Shown here in pieces: positions 35,041 through 47,319 of a stretch of 64,000 nucleotides of DNA. Source of the DNA: Puccinia triticina (lineage: Eukaryota; Basidiomycota; Pucciniomycetes; Pucciniales; Pucciniaceae); NCBI RefSeq assembly GCF_026914185.1, contig NC_070566.1, positions 1,550,001 to 1,614,000 of the forward strand, read 5' to 3'. Numbering within the stretch: the first letter of the stretch is position 1; each line of letters opens with the position of its first letter. The notes under the pieces are model-generated. The model was not told where the DNA came from, ran no database searches, and was given only the letters and a program-made list of their open reading frames with translations. A program made the translations under genes and the position numbers.

Positions 35041-35615
35041 TTGTTCTCTGGGATGCCAGTGAATAGAAGGCAAAAAGAGAACAAAAGATTTTTTTCATCA
35101 CAGAGCTGAAAGAAAAACAAGAGAAGAAGAGAGAAAAAAGAAACAAGGCTAAAAGATAGAAGAATAAAACATCACAGTGCTTACCTGGGATGCCGGTGAA
35201 TAGAAGGCAAATTTAAAGAGAGTGAGAAAAAGAAGGTTCACCAGCACCACAGGGAGGAGGCTTTTACAGAAACAGAGTACAAGCATTGTCTAAATACATA
35301 TGCTAATGAGGGAACATAACCATAATCCATAACAGCCACCTCCTCAAAAAGACTCCAACAACTGTTCAAAAACTTGAGCAGAAAGAAAAAGAACAGAAGA
35401 AAGAAAAGAAAAAAAGAAAGAGAAAAAAAAAAAAAAAAAACAGAAAAATATCCAGTTCCAGTCGAAGTCTGCAAAAGCAAAGGAAGTAGCATGTGATCAT
35501 CTTGATTTCACACCATAAAGGAGTAAGGGTAAGACGGACAATTGCGGGGGGCGCATGTGTCTTGCAGCTAGCGCATGCTGTCCTCCCAGGTACTTGCCAT
35601 AGTGGATGCTGCTGA
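35041..35615. other. spacer with purine-rich tract
   Basis: ACCTGGGATGCCxGTGAATAGAAGGCAAA occurs twice (35045-35075, 35185-35215). The purine-rich tract 35380-35445 includes an A-run. Probably the 3' non-coding and LTR part of the minus-strand copia remnant next to it. Confidence 0.4.
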
Positions 35616-35837
35616 TCATGTCAGAGCAGAAATTTTGAGGCTGGACAGGATCCTCTCAAATGGCATCGGACCAAGGGCCTTTGTCATGATATTGGTGAGC
35701 TGCTGATCTGTGGGAAAGCATTCAATGGCCAGGCTCTTGCGGTGTATCTGCTTGTTGATGTAGAAGCACTCGTGCTCCAAGTGGTGTGTCCGCTTGTTTG
35801 CAGAGTTGTCTTTGGAGATCTTGACTGCTTGCATCAT
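35616..35837 (-). pseudogene. Ty1/copia polyprotein 3' fragment (RNase H end)
   Basis: The minus-strand frame reads KRTHHLEHECFYINKQI, ...AIECFPTDQQLTNIMTKALG, the characteristic end of a copia RNase H domain (the KR.KH(I/L) and (Y/F).PT..Q.A(D/N)I.TKAL signature). Everything upstream (integrase, reverse transcriptase) is missing, so this is a 5'-truncated remnant. Confidence 0.75.
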
Positions 35838-37300
35838 TGTTGCACATCAGACAAGGAGTATTGTTTCATGTTCAGATTCTACGCCTCATTTCACCTTTAG
35901 TCACTCACACATAGTACCCCTTTATCTTCAATGGTTCAATAGTTATAAAGGATATAAGATTTACAGAAAACCTACAGTCTTCATTAGTTACAACACTCCT
36001 TTCATTAGTAACTTACTTAAATCATTATAGTACATTCCTTTTACAGATATTTTCTCACATATTAAACCCTTTACATACATCGCTCATCATGTACTATGCC
36101 TATTGTAAACATTACATCATTGGATCTGTGCTTACCTCTTTCAGTAGTGCTCATCATTACAAGTTGTTACTATGTTCACATCACCTTCCCCATTTGTACA
36201 GTCTTTCTTCCCATAGCCAGAATTCCTCTTGACTGTTCATCTTTCAGCTTAACATAAGAACTTCCTTTCCCCCCCCACTTGTAGATTCCCCAAGTGAAGA
36301 TTATGCAGAAATTATAGTAGAAATTCCTCATCACCCATTCGCTTATTGAGATCATTTCTATTGCTCCTCAACCATTGCTATTGAAAATTGCCCATTGCCA
36401 CTCTGAACTCACCATTGCCATTACTTCCCCCTCATCAATCATTACCCCAATCCTCTCATCCTCAGTAGCTAAACAGTAGTTAAGCTCATGGTACTAGTTC
36501 CTAAGATCAAGTAGAAATCAGCCACACCTTTTCTTCTTTTTCTTAGTGTCACTCTCATTCCCTCAGCATTAGTCAGGAAGGCAGCCTCACCAGCACCCTT
36601 GTGTAGCGTTCGAGGTCAGAAGGAGTAGGAGGACGACTGCGGAGAGGCAAGTGAAAGGCAAGAATTGGGGCACAATGTAATCTATCACTATTCTAGGTTC
36701 ATCATGTAGATAGTTATAGCTTCCATTGTTTTGCCTCTTTCTTCTCTTTTCTTCTCCTCATCACTCATCTTGTTGATCAAACTCCCCGCACCTCAATAGG
36801 TGCTTGTTGTTTCTCTCTCTCTCTCTCTTTGTGCATTGTTGGCCTCCTAGATCATTGCTGCGTCTGTTTGTTTCTCAGGTTTAGTTTCCTTTTTCCCTCT
36901 CTCTCTTCTTCCTTGCTCATCATGCAATGAATCATCACTCATCTTGTTGATCAAACTCCCCACACCTCAATAGGTGCTTGTCGTTTTTCTCTCTCTCTCT
37001 TTGTGCATTGTTGGCCTCCCATCAAGGCCTTCTAGCTCATCGCTGCGTCTGGTTGTTTCTCAGTTACTTGTTGTTTCTCTCTCTCTCTCTTTGTGCATTG
37101 TTGGCCTCCCATCAAGGCCTCCTAGCTCATTGCTGCATCTGGTTGTTTCTCATGTCAGGTTGTGGTTCTGCTACTCTTAGCTTTATCATACCTGCTGGTG
37201 TCACTCATTCATGACTTGTCATTTACAGGTCTTACCCTCACTTAGGGATCTTCATGTGACACCAGTGGATGTTAATCCAGCCACCTGCAGCCATTGATAT
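35838..37300 (+). repeat. gene-free spacer with three partial copies of a CT-repeat unit
   Basis: At 36779-36880, 36953-37063 and 37066-37160 the unit GGTGCTTGT.GTTT, (CT)n, TTTGTGCATTGTTGGCCTCC, CATTGCTGCGTCTG, GTTTCTCA recurs; the last two copies are in tandem. The stretch 35880-36760 shows nothing recognisable. Confidence 0.65.
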
Positions 37301-37304
37301 CCAA

Positions 37305-37378
37305 GCGTCATTAGTACAGTGGTTAGTATACTTGACATGGATATAAGAGACATGGGCTCAACTCCCACAGGGCACATA
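37305..37378 (+). pseudogene. tRNA-like sequence (SINE head or tRNA pseudogene)
   Basis: TTAGTACAGTGGTTAGTAT matches the D-arm/box A of Asp/Glu-type tRNAs, and 35 bases later GGGCTCAACTCCC resembles box B with a paired T stem. The anticodon loop lacks the invariant T33, and the acceptor stem does not pair, so it is not a working tRNA. Confidence 0.5.
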
Positions 37379-38721
37379 ATAGGGGGATTCAAAGTTGGTC
37401 ATGCATGACTTGCATGAACTTTGGCAGTTGGTGTTCAAGGCTTTTCTTGAACACCAACATTCAAAAAACCATTCAAGCAGGGTCGGGGGGTGTAGTAAAA
37501 GGAGACTTGCATGCACTTTTGCCGCTCAGTGTTCAAGAATTAAGTGGAACACCGACTTGCACAAGTGCATGCAAGCCGCATCGGGCCAGCTTTGAAACCC
37601 CCTATTCCCGCCACACAACAACGGCCGATCCAATCAGCTTGCCAGAAATGGCCATACACCCTTCGCATGGTCCACCCCACAGAACCGACGTTCGTCAGGA
37701 CCTCCAACGCCGCCTGTGTCGGGCTTAGCAAAGCCTCTCTGGAGGAGCGCCCCGCTGGGTCGCTGTTTCGCAGAGAGGCGGTTTGCCCTCCGCGCAAGAC
37801 AGAAGAAGGACCGCCTAGCTTCGCGCCCGCGTGGCTGCAGGCCCATCATTGCACATTTTCATCCAGCCTTTTTCGAAACATCTTTGCGCCCGTATCTGCA
37901 TCTAAAAATCAACAGATTCTGTTTCGAAAACAGTGTCGAAAATATTCCGATAAGTTTTCAGAAACCGTTTGTAATTGGGCCCTCAGTGCACCGATCAGAG
38001 TCGGGTGGCCGGCCCGTTGCGTTCCAGCTGGTACGTAGCTACAGCACGCCGGGCTATAGCCCCCCAGCAACCTGTGCGTGCACAAGCGTTCTCTGTTACA
38101 TGGTGCATGTGTTTTCACAGTGGCTCGCCCTCAGACGCGTCCCGCCCGAAACCGGGGCGCGCGGTTCACAGGGCGCCAGAAACACACACGCACAAGCCCG
38201 TCTCTGGCCAGGAAAGGACCCGGCGGGGGCGCCGTTCTGGGGATACTTGCATGCAGGACTAGGGGTACGGAAACGGCGGGCTTGGACAACATGCGATTAG
38301 TAGTGGGAAATATATATATATATGAAGTGTGATAAATATGTATATGTGTGTATGTGTGTGTATAGATATGTGGGATGATGGGGATGGGGATCTATGCAAA
38401 GGGGACGCGGGACGGGACGGGTGCGGACGAGTCGGGCGTCTGCACCGCCGTCCCCATCGAAACACTGCCACCAACAACAACAACTGCAAGAAGGTTGAAA
38501 AAAAGAGTACTAAAGGGACTAAGCTAAGCATGGATGACGGCGGAACAGCCCCAAGGAAGCTGGAAGGAACATGGTAAGCAACGGGTCTGTTTTTGGTATG
38601 GCTGGAAAGACGGGCCGCGGGCGTGGTGATATGGGCCGAAAGCGGGATGAAAGCGAGATGAAAAGTCCGTAGAACCCAAGAAAAGCGTCCGATTATTTCC
38701 TGCAATGGCGTCAAGAGGAGA
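37379..38721. other. gene-free interval upstream of the fusion gene's 3' end
   Basis: A near-duplicated motif occurs at 37396-37450 and 37500-37575 (GACTTGCATG, TTTTG/TTTGGC.G..xGTGTTCAAG, GAACACC). From 37560 it is GC-rich with open frames on both strands but no recognisable domain. (TA)n and (GT)n microsatellites lie at 38310-38365. Confidence 0.45.
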
Positions 38722-41700
38722 TCAGGAGGGGGGCAAGACAGGGCAGAGGGAAGAAGAGGAGGGGGAGACGGACTTGACGATGACCTCGAACTTGCCGAAG
38801 TCGACGGAGCTCATGGCCCAGATGGCCGAGAGCCCCTCGGCGATCGAGGCGAAGGGCTGGATGACGACGGCGCAGGGCAGATGGAGGGCGATGCGCCACC
38901 ACTTCTGGCCGTAGTCGAGCTCCTGGAAGAGCAGGCCCCAGAGGTAGAGCCAGTAGAAGGTCACGAAGCAGAAGTCTGCACACACGGCTACCCACAGCGG
39001 CGTCAAGGACTGGTCGACCAAGAGGAACGGGATGTTGATGATCGTCACCGCGAGCGTGAAGACCCCCACTATCCATAGGTTCACCGCCAGATGCGGGAGC
39101 CCGTACCTGTAGTATCACACACCCGTCTGTGGGTTAGCTTCGTGCTGGGGCCACACAAGACGGGACCGATGCTTACAGCCCATCGATGTCCCGAATACCC
39201 ATAAACCATCGACGACGTTGCTTGAGGAAATCCCGGAGAGTGGTCGGCGACTGTTCACGGACGATGCCGTGGACCCGGCCGCAGGTAAAGCCGCGCCTCC
39301 AAGCGTCCTGGGAGAACTCGAAGTCCTCCGCCAAGCTGGCCGAGAGCGAACCGTCAGCCTCCTGCACCCCCGCGCGACGGACGAGGCTCTGGGCGGGGCA
39401 GACTTACGAGCCGAAGTCCCACGTACACTCGTTCTCCATTTCCCCATTCGTCATCAGGAACGAGCCGTGCACGCCGAACACGGGCCGGTGGATGACCGTG
39501 TTTTGGAAGTGGAAGCGCGCCAGATCGTCGCCCACCCGGATCCCGTCGGCGACGGTGAAGTACCAGTTGTCCCAGTAGCCTTCGCCGTTGTACAAGATGA
39601 TGCCTTGGCCGAAGTGGTGCGGGGTCTGTGGTCTTATGTCAGCCCGGAGAACACTCTGAGGAGAGCGGTGAGCTTCGCACTTACGTATCGGATGAACTCG
39701 ATGCATCTCCGCAAGCTCTCTCCATCGGTCGTAGACTCCTCGTCCATGTGCAAGATCCAGTCGTACACCCCGAGAGAGACGTGGTAGCGGAAGTAGTCGA
39801 GCGCCCTGGCCTTGTACTTAGCCTTGCCGAGGGGGGAGACGTAGGACTTGGGACAGACGATGTTTTGGAGGTCGGGGTAGACGTAGGGCTCGTCGGTCAA
39901 GACGATGACTTTGACTGCGGATGCCCAAGACCCGAGACAGTCAGGCAGAGGATTAGACACGGGTGGGTGAGAGAGACAGACGTACCGGCGGGGTGGTATT
40001 TTTCGAGCAGCAACAGCTTGTTGTATCCTCGCCGGACCGCATTCTCGTTCGAGCCTTTGGTGACGAGCAGGATGAAGAAGTTGCGGATGTACTCGCGACA
40101 GACGGGCTTCTTGTCGACGGTCGCCGGGCTGGGGGCCAGGTCGGGGGTGATGAAGCCCGCGAAGGCGAACAGACAGTTGGGCACCGAGAGCACCCACATG
40201 AACCGCCACAGCGTCGAAAACTGAAAGAAAGACATCAGTGGTTTGGGGAGCATGGTAGAGAGAGAAGAAAGATGGGCATACGGTGAACGCGTCGTATGTC
40301 CACGTTCCGGTGGGGTGGTAGATGACCCAGAGGATGCTGACGGCGGGGATGACGACGATATGGATCATCCAGGTGTACTGCTGGAAGCGCAGGAGACGGG
40401 CGGTGCGGACGGCCTCGAGATCGGCGCTCAAGTCGGAGGACCAGCGGGTGGAGTGGAGCTGGTTGATGACCTCGGGGTCGGAGGGGTCGGCGATGGCCGG
40501 CCTGGTGCACGGGGTGCGCCAGTTGCAGAGCGTGTGGAGGCCTTGGCGGGTGGCGCGGAACTTGGCGGCGGCTTTGCCGGACACGTATCTCGCCGCGCCT
40601 CCCGGGGCACTGATGAGCATGCTGCCGAAGGCGCGTGCGGCTTTCAGGGGGAGCGCGAGGGCGTTGGAGGGCGCGGTGACAAAGAAGCCGTCCCAGATCC
40701 ACTTGGCCAGGTTGAGCCCGACCCGGTCGAGCAGGTGGTAGCCGATCCAGGCGATGAAGATGTTGAAGAGGAGACAGATGATGTAGGCGGGCATGACCAT
40801 GTCCCAGTAGCTCTTGCCTTGCGCGTTCAAGTAGATGATCACAGGGGGCATGATGCTGTAGAGGGTGATGAACTGCATGAGGTAGAAGCCGTAGGAGACT
40901 TTGCCGAGCCAGGTGAAGATCCCCCAGCTGGCGAGCCATTGCATGGCATGCGACACCTCGACCCAGATGAGGATGCAGAGCGGGGGGATCCAGTTGGACA
41001 TGAACATGTACTGAGGCCAGCTCAAGCTCTGGTCCCATCCGAACTTGCCCTCGTAGACGGTGATGTTGCCGACGATGTTGTCGGCCGGGGTGGCGACCTT
41101 GGTGCCGCCGGCAATCATGGCCAAGCCGAGGGCCATGACGAGCACTTCGAGGGCCATGGTGGGCTTCCAGTGGTCTTGGAGCTTGCGGATGAAGCCGGCG
41201 GCATGGAGGTCGGCGAGCCAGAGGCCGAGGACGTAGAGCATGTTGGGGCTGTTGACGAACCAGAGCGAGGCGCAGACGACGAGGTAGATCAGATAGCGGC
41301 CGATCCAGCCGACCTGGGCGACGGAGGCAGCGAGGATGTAGACGAGGACGGAGCCCCAGAACTGGTCGTAGGTCGACCAGAGTGCCGAGCCGACGTTGAG
41401 CATGTACTGGTGCCCTCGGTTGGTGAAGAGGTCGAGACAGAACTGGAGGAAGCCGGGGAAGGAGCCGATGTGGTCCCAGGTGGGGTTCCAGAGCGAGGAG
41501 GGCGCGAGGATCCGGGCGGCCTCGACGGGGCGGTCGGCCAGCAGGTTCCGGGCGGCGATCTGCCACTGGAGGAAGCCGACGACGATGGCGGGGAAGGCGA
41601 GCCGGATGGAGCGGCGGAAGAGGGAGGAGGAGAGGGCGAGCCAGCGCGGGCCGAGCCACTTGGCGGCCTGGGCGCCGGGGATGGCGGTCCCGTGGGAGTC

Positions 41701-42640
41701 CTTGGGGATCGCGGGGCGGGTGAAGGCGGAGCGGAGGAAGGAGTGGGCGAGGACGCGCCCGCCGAGGAGGAAGTACATGCCGACGGCGAGCTGGCCGTTG
41801 CGCAGGAGGCCGTAGACGCTCCCCTGGGAGAGCGTGTCCGGGTGGGACTGGGCCCAGGTGAGGTCGCTGAAGTGGTGGGTGAAGATGACGAGCGAGGCGA
41901 GCCCGCGGATGCCGTCGATCCACTCGAGCCGGTTCTGGCGGCTGACGACGACGGGCGGGGCGCGGATGGCGCCGTCGGCGGGGGGGGCGGCGGCCTTCTT
42001 CTCGTCCTCGGCGGGGCTCGAGGGCGGGATGGGGATGTAGGTGGGCTTGTCGGCGAGGCCGTGCTCGTTGGCCGGATAGCTGCCGCCCGGGCCGTACTTC
42101 TCGTCCGCAAACGGGCCCCCGTCCTGGCTGCCCAGCTCGGAGTGGCGCCACTCGTTGTTGAGCGCCGTGCGCGAGGAGCTGTAGGGGATCGCCGGGTTGA
42201 AGCCGGCGTCGGTGCCGATGGTCGAGGCCCGGCCGGACTCGAGGCCGTCGGGGGCATACGCGCCCTGGCGGTATCTCCCGTTGGTGTACGTGGGGGAGAG
42301 GGATTCGGCCGAGGGATGGTCCAGCTTGGGGTTCCTGGCCCCGCTCATGATGTCGTGATAGACTTCGGGCTGGGGACAGCAGCAGTGAGTATGTATACAG
42401 TGTTTCCCTCTATGAGTCTGGGATGCCTACCTCGCGCTGGTAGTGGGCATAGCCGGGCTCCTTTGCGGGGGTGCTGGAGTGGGATTCGTTTGAGGTGTGG
42501 TCGGTGATGGGGCTGTTGGGCTCGCTGGCGGGGTGCTCGGCAAGGGGCACGTTGGGCAGGGCATGGATGCTGGGCTGCTGGCGCTGGTGCTCGATCCTCC
42601 GCCGGGCACTGGAGGCGGTCGCGTGCTGGGCGGCGGGCAT
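38722..42640 (-). CDS. Acyltransferase-3 / family-2 glycosyltransferase fusion protein
   Basis: Exons 42640-42431, 42369-40282, 40220-39986, 39914-39685, 39625-39408, 39335-39177 and 39106-38722 join to 1,174 residues. Residues ~1-215 are disordered. About 217-625 form an acyltransferase-3 domain: LEWIDGIRGLASLVIFTHH with the family's His in the first membrane helix, AVGMYFLLGGRVLAHSFLR, and about ten hydrophobic helices to WIGYHLLDRVGLN. After a linker, two helices (~735-795) lead into a GT2 domain with all expected motifs: VIVLTDEP (Asp852), HMDEES (Asp902), AEDFEF (Asp998) and QRRRW (1033-1037), then three to four C-terminal helices. The GT part resembles the egh/BRE-3 beta-mannosyltransferase group. 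The AT3 domain and the first GT helix share one uninterrupted exon, so this is not two merged genes. Substrate is unknown; a glycan or glycolipid that is made and O-acylated is an inference. Confidence 0.93.
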
Positions 42641-44907
42641 GGCTGGGGCTGGGTGCAGGGGGAGGGGGGGAGGGAGGGAGGGAGGGATGGTTATCAAGAG
42701 GCAGGCACAGCCCACTTCTTCGGCTTCAGCTTCTCGGACTGAGGGGATGCAGTGCTGATGGATGCTGCTGACTGTCCAGTGGAAAAGAAAAACAAGAACC
42801 AGACACAGGAATATTAGATAGACAGATTCAGCTGGGGCTACATAGCCCACGTGCACCCGCCCTTCATCGACCGAGCATCCACACGCACCCACCACATTCT
42901 GGGCTGCCGATCACCCACTTCCCAAGAACCGAGCACCCAATTAGCTTCCGCGCAGAGCCACTCTCGCCTCTGGAAGCAGACAGAGCGAGAGCCTGCCAAT
43001 CTGATCTACATATGTAGCTTATCGGCACTCTGTGACTTATAACCCACTGGAACATGCCGGGATGGGCATCCCTCCGATTGAAGTCTGCGTGCTTGCCGCC
43101 TCCAGAGGCCGAAGCCGCCTCCGCGGAAGCCACCCGGTGCCCGCCACTTCCAAACTCCCCCGTGGATGACTGCGGAGCAAACTGTCTATGTTGAAGATAT
43201 ACATAGTTCATCAGCCAGCTCTTGGATCCAGCCCTCGGTCGAAAATGATGCAAGCGGGAATCAGAGTCTGAATGGTGTTCACAAGGGACTCATGACCGAT
43301 GCCGTTGTCCATCATGAGAGATGTGTTGGAGCTCAGTTCTGGCTGACCAAGTGGCCAGCAGTCCCCAGAATCCAGTCTGATCCCAGCAGCAGCCTTGCTT
43401 TCATAAGCCCAACGGCTGATTCCATGCAAGAGAACGCATCATCAATCAAATCACCATGAGTCCAGCAGTGCTCCCATCAAGGGCCTCAGGGAACCGGCCA
43501 ACGAGATCAACGGCGACACCTCCAGGGCGCACCAGCCACTTCACAAAAGCTGGACCCCGAGTATCGGTGCTGTTCACGAGCGATCAAGAGAGACCTCAGA
43601 AGAGACAACTGTTTCATGGGGATCCACAAACACACTGCCGGTCTATCGCTCGATTGGAAGATCAATAACCAGCTGCTGTATGGCCGAGGCGAACACTTGG
43701 AGCGGCTACATAGAGAGAGGACAACGGAGGAGCCGAGAGAGAGAGAGAGAGAGATAACAAGACCGGAGAGATGCACTCAATGGGCTTGGGTAAAGTATCT
43801 CAATGGACTCATGTCCCGTTGATTGAGCACAAAACGACCATCCTTGAAACTGGCTTTCATTTGATCATCAAAGTACATAATTACCGAATGATTTCCTGAG
43901 ACGCGGGCCGCCAGGCGAGGAACAACAGGCCTGCTAGTACATAGAACAGCAGAATGTGATGACGATCGTTGTGGAAGGATTTCATTGCATGATCAGATGG
44001 AGGACAGACAAAGAAGGAAAAGAGGATAGAAGCACTCGCCTGGAACACCACAATGTGATGCTGATGGCGGTCGTGGAAGGATGTGGAAAAATCCCTTCCA
44101 CGTCTGCTGCTCCAGCTGACGAGATCCTACAGCAGGTGAGATGGGCTAGACATGGGTTGAGGCAGCAGACGCACATGAGAGGAAAAAAAAAAAAGAAAAA
44201 AAAAAAACACCAGGAGCAAGTTTGTGGGATGAAGATCACCCAAACAAGTCAGAGTTATTGCATCACCACAACATGGTATTGTGTTTAACCGCTGTGCTGC
44301 ATCTAGCGCAGCGGCTTTTGTGCCGCTGCGCGCCCCGCTTTTCCTTTTCCCTGAAAAAACATGATGGGCTGGAGCGCGTTAAGAAAACGTGGGTGTAGTG
44401 CTGAGCCGCTGCATTTCAGCTAACTTCCCTCCCCATGCGGCCGGAGGTCGGAGTTCGGGTGGCGGTACGGGGGGTAACTCATTTGGGTGGAGCGTAAGTT
44501 TGGCTGGTCCTCCCTGACTTAACTAAGCCTCCCGGGACTCACCCCGATGCGAAGCATCTCCCATTCCCAATGGGAGGCTTATGAGTTATCGGCTTTTTTC
44601 CGCGTGAGAGCTTCAGGAAATTTGTGGCTTTTGGCCAACTTTTTGAATCAAATTTACATTACACAGCGCGCACTCATTGTGAGTCAGCGAGCTGAAGTAC
44701 ACGGGATAGCTGAGCATCTCAGCTTCAATGTAGTGTCACTTTTGTGATCTCTACACTTGAAGGAGAGTGTTGCCCTTGCTCAGCAGTCAAGGTGGATGGA
44801 TGATGGAGTTCTGTATTTGACTTGAGTCCCAATGGATCTTCTCGGAATTTGCATACACACTTCTGGCCAAACACAAAAAAATCACAAACTTCAAAGGGGG
44901 ATGGAAG
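42641..44907. other. fusion-gene promoter and gene-free spacer
   Basis: A G-rich tract (GGGAGG)n lies at 42658-42688 and GA repeats at 43734-43755. Around 43945-44100 the phrase AATGTGATG...GGTCGTGGAAGGAT occurs twice. A-rich run at 44182-44206. Open frames at 42864-43459 lack domains and are not called. Confidence 0.45.
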
Positions 44908-45496
44908 CAACACTGGGTCGCTATGCTAACCATAGCGGTTAGTGTAGCGTAGCGCAGCGCAAATGAGCTATTTTTTAGCGTAGCGTTAGCGCAATTGGAG
45001 GACTTCCCGTCGGTTTTAGAAGACCGGCAAAATGTGATTTTCCATTTCTATTTTCTATTCTCAAGCAGTTTCTCTGCTGAAAAATAGAAAAAACTGAAAA
45101 GCCAGCTTTCTAAATTGGCGGGAAGTCCTCCATTGCACGCATATGTGCTAACGCTACGCGCACGCGGTGCGCAGCTATTTCAGCTGATAGCGTAGCGTTA
45201 GCGCAGATGCGCGCAATTGCGCTAACGCTACACATGCAGGGCGCAAAAGAGCGCGCGCTACGCTGCGCTACAGCGCCTTTAGCGGGAAAAAAAGGGCTTT
45301 TTTTCCGCTAAAAGCGCTGTAGCGCAGCGCAGCGTAGCGTAGCGACTGTAGCGGCGCACTAACGCTAACAAAGAATTGGCGCGCTGTTAGCGCCGCTAAC
45401 AGCGCGCTAACGCTATGCAAAATAGATGGGCGCTTTTTGCCACTACGCTAACACGTAGCGCTGAAATAGTGTAGCGTAGCGTAGCAACCCAGTGTT
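44908..45496. mobile_element. hAT-like MITE built of GCTACGCTA motifs
   Basis: Ends CAACACTGGGTCGCTATGCT and AGCGTAGCAACCCAGTGTT are inverted. GATGGAAG at 44900-44907 and 45497-45504 is an exact 8-bp duplication. The interior contains several dozen GTAGCG/CGCTAC/GTTAGCGC motifs in both orientations, and an inner foldback (GGAGGACTTCCCG..., ...CGGGAAGTCCTCC) at 44997-45133. Confidence 0.82.
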
Positions 45497-45681
45497 GATG
45501 GAAGGAGTTTGTGAAGGGGGAAAAAGTGGTGATTGACACCAAAAGAAAGAGAAAAATCAGGCCTTTAATCTGGCACCACAGGCAATAGGAATACACAAGG
45601 AGAAGACCCCTGAAAGGGGAGCGGGAAAAAACTCCCACCAAAACACTGAAAGCTCTCAAGCCAAATTCTTGGCTTTACCTG

Positions 45682-45810
45682 CAAGTCCCTCCTTCGGAGG
45701 TTGCGCTCCGCGCAAGGGCGCTTTGCGCCAGCCCAGGCTGTACCAGGGCCCTCTGAAGCAAGGGACTTGTAATAAGTCAGGGTTCTCCTGCACGCAGGGA
45801 GGGACTTACG
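45682..45810 (+). repeat. AAGTCCCTC mini-element, copy 1 (long form)
   Basis: CAAGTCCCTCCTTCGGAGG at the left, GGGAGGGACTTAC at the right, with GC-rich palindromic sequence between. Confidence 0.5.
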
Positions 45811-46079
45811 GGCTATCACAACCTTAACACAAGTCCCAGCCTCCGTGCGGGTGTGCAGCACACTGCAAAAAAAACTTGGACAACTGCTTGCAGTTGACAT
45901 GCAGGATACTCAAGCCAAGCTGCCATTGTAACTCCACATGAATGCATAAGTGTCTTTGTTGGCACAGTCACTGTGCAAGGTGCACAGTGACTGTGCATTG
46001 AAGCTTGGGTTGAGTCAAACCTTGAGTAAGGCTGGTGTAACACCACAAGCTTCCTCAGAGTTACCACATGTCAACTGCT

Positions 46080-46560
46080 CACAGTTCATGACACAGTTTT
46101 TTTTGCAGTGGCATTTGGCTGGTCGCGAAGCGACCCCAACCGGAGGGAGGGCCTTGCATACTAAAACACTTTTCTCACGTGAGCCAATTCCAAGGTTTGG
46201 CTGGGAGCAGCCTTGTTTGTATCACCACACTCTCAACACTCAACATAATCTTTCTAGTTTTTGATACATCATAATTCTACATGTTCTGGATTTTTCAGTA
46301 TTTTTTTGAGTGCAAAATCTTGATTGTATCTACTGGAAATAAATTATCAAAATTCATGATTTCAAACTTGGATTTGGCTTGCGCATCATATGACACGGAC
46401 CGTGCGCAATCATACTACTTCTTGTTGTCAATTTTCAAATGTGAAGGGGTGAGAGTACAGCAATAAAAAAAAAATACTGAAAAATCAAGAAGATGGTAAG
46501 CTGTCATATAAACAAAAAAAGAAAAAAAATCTGACAAGTGGCATAGAAACCAGGAGAGAA
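46080..46560 (+). repeat. dispersed repeat C, copy 2
   Basis: Counterpart of 26816-27330 (see there). Flanked at 46590-46700 by GC-rich sequence and another CTTAGTTAAGCTTGG joint. Confidence 0.6.
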
Positions 46561-47130
46561 AGAGTGGCCTCTATATCACGCTTGGCTCACGCAAGCTTTG
46601 TGTTTTAGTTTATAAGCCTCTCTGGTGAGACTGGGCTGCCGCCCAGACCTGCTCACCACAAGTGGCTTAGTTAAGCTTGGGGCTATCACACCATTTGGGT
46701 GGGAGACCATCCACCGAAAAGTGATCAAAACTCACACTTTGAATTTTGTAGCCTGTAGTTTCAAAGCTACCCCTCCCATTATCAGAACGTAAACTGCTAT
46801 ATACTTTGTTGATTTTTTGAGCTCATCACATTTTCCAAGTTTTTTTTGGTAAATTTCTGAAAAGCTCACCCAGACTCAAGACGGCGGTCTTCTCAGGTGG
46901 TGCCTGGCCCCGCAGGTCTAGTTTTTGTTTCTCTTATTTCGGCTTTGCCTGTCTGTTCTACTTTCTCCTTTGAAAATCTGAGCTGACAGGAAGAAAGATG
47001 AGGTGTGGGTGCATCTGTTGATGCTCAGGACCTCATTATATATAGCTCACACAACGAGTGAGCTACAGGGTCTGGAATTTGAACCAGGCTTTTGGCCAAT
47101 GCTCTCAGGCTACACACCCCAACATAAGCC
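46561..47130. other. gene-free spacer
   Basis: A weak box-B-like motif (GGTTCAAATTCC on the minus strand, about 47080) has no companion stems good enough to call a tRNA relic. Nothing else recognised. Confidence 0.4.
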
Positions 47131-47210
47131 GTAAGTCCCTCCCTGTGGTCGGCGGCACTCTTCTCCCCACTCAGCCCCGCAGAGGAGGGAATTTGTTAAG
47201 TTAGGCATTT
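47131..47210 (+). repeat. AAGTCCCTC mini-element, copy 2
   Basis: TAAGTCCCTCCC ... GGAGGGAATTTGTTAAGTTAGG, about 80 bp. Confidence 0.55.
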
Positions 47211-47319
47211 CAGCGGTAGTGCCGCAGTTTGAAAAAGAAGAAAAAGTGGTGTAAATAATGTTAAAAGAGGTTTAACTTTAAGACACAATGAACTTCTGCT
47301 TTCCCTGAATTAGTGGTGT

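Noticed and set aside
40235..42507. Very long open frames on both strands over the fusion gene's large exon (638 codons minus, 754 codons plus, and shorter ones)
   Set aside because: They are composition shadows of a GC-rich exon. Their translations are Arg/Pro/His- or Gly/Asp/Glu-monotonous, while only the minus frame starting at 42369 gives membrane helices and family motifs.
43166..43459. 97-codon plus-strand frame upstream of the fusion gene
   Set aside because: Possible upstream gene or leader, but no homology recognised and the opposite strand is equally open.
47040..47115. Possible minus-strand tRNA with GGTTCAAATTCC box B
   Set aside because: No convincing D arm, anticodon arm or acceptor stem at the right spacing.
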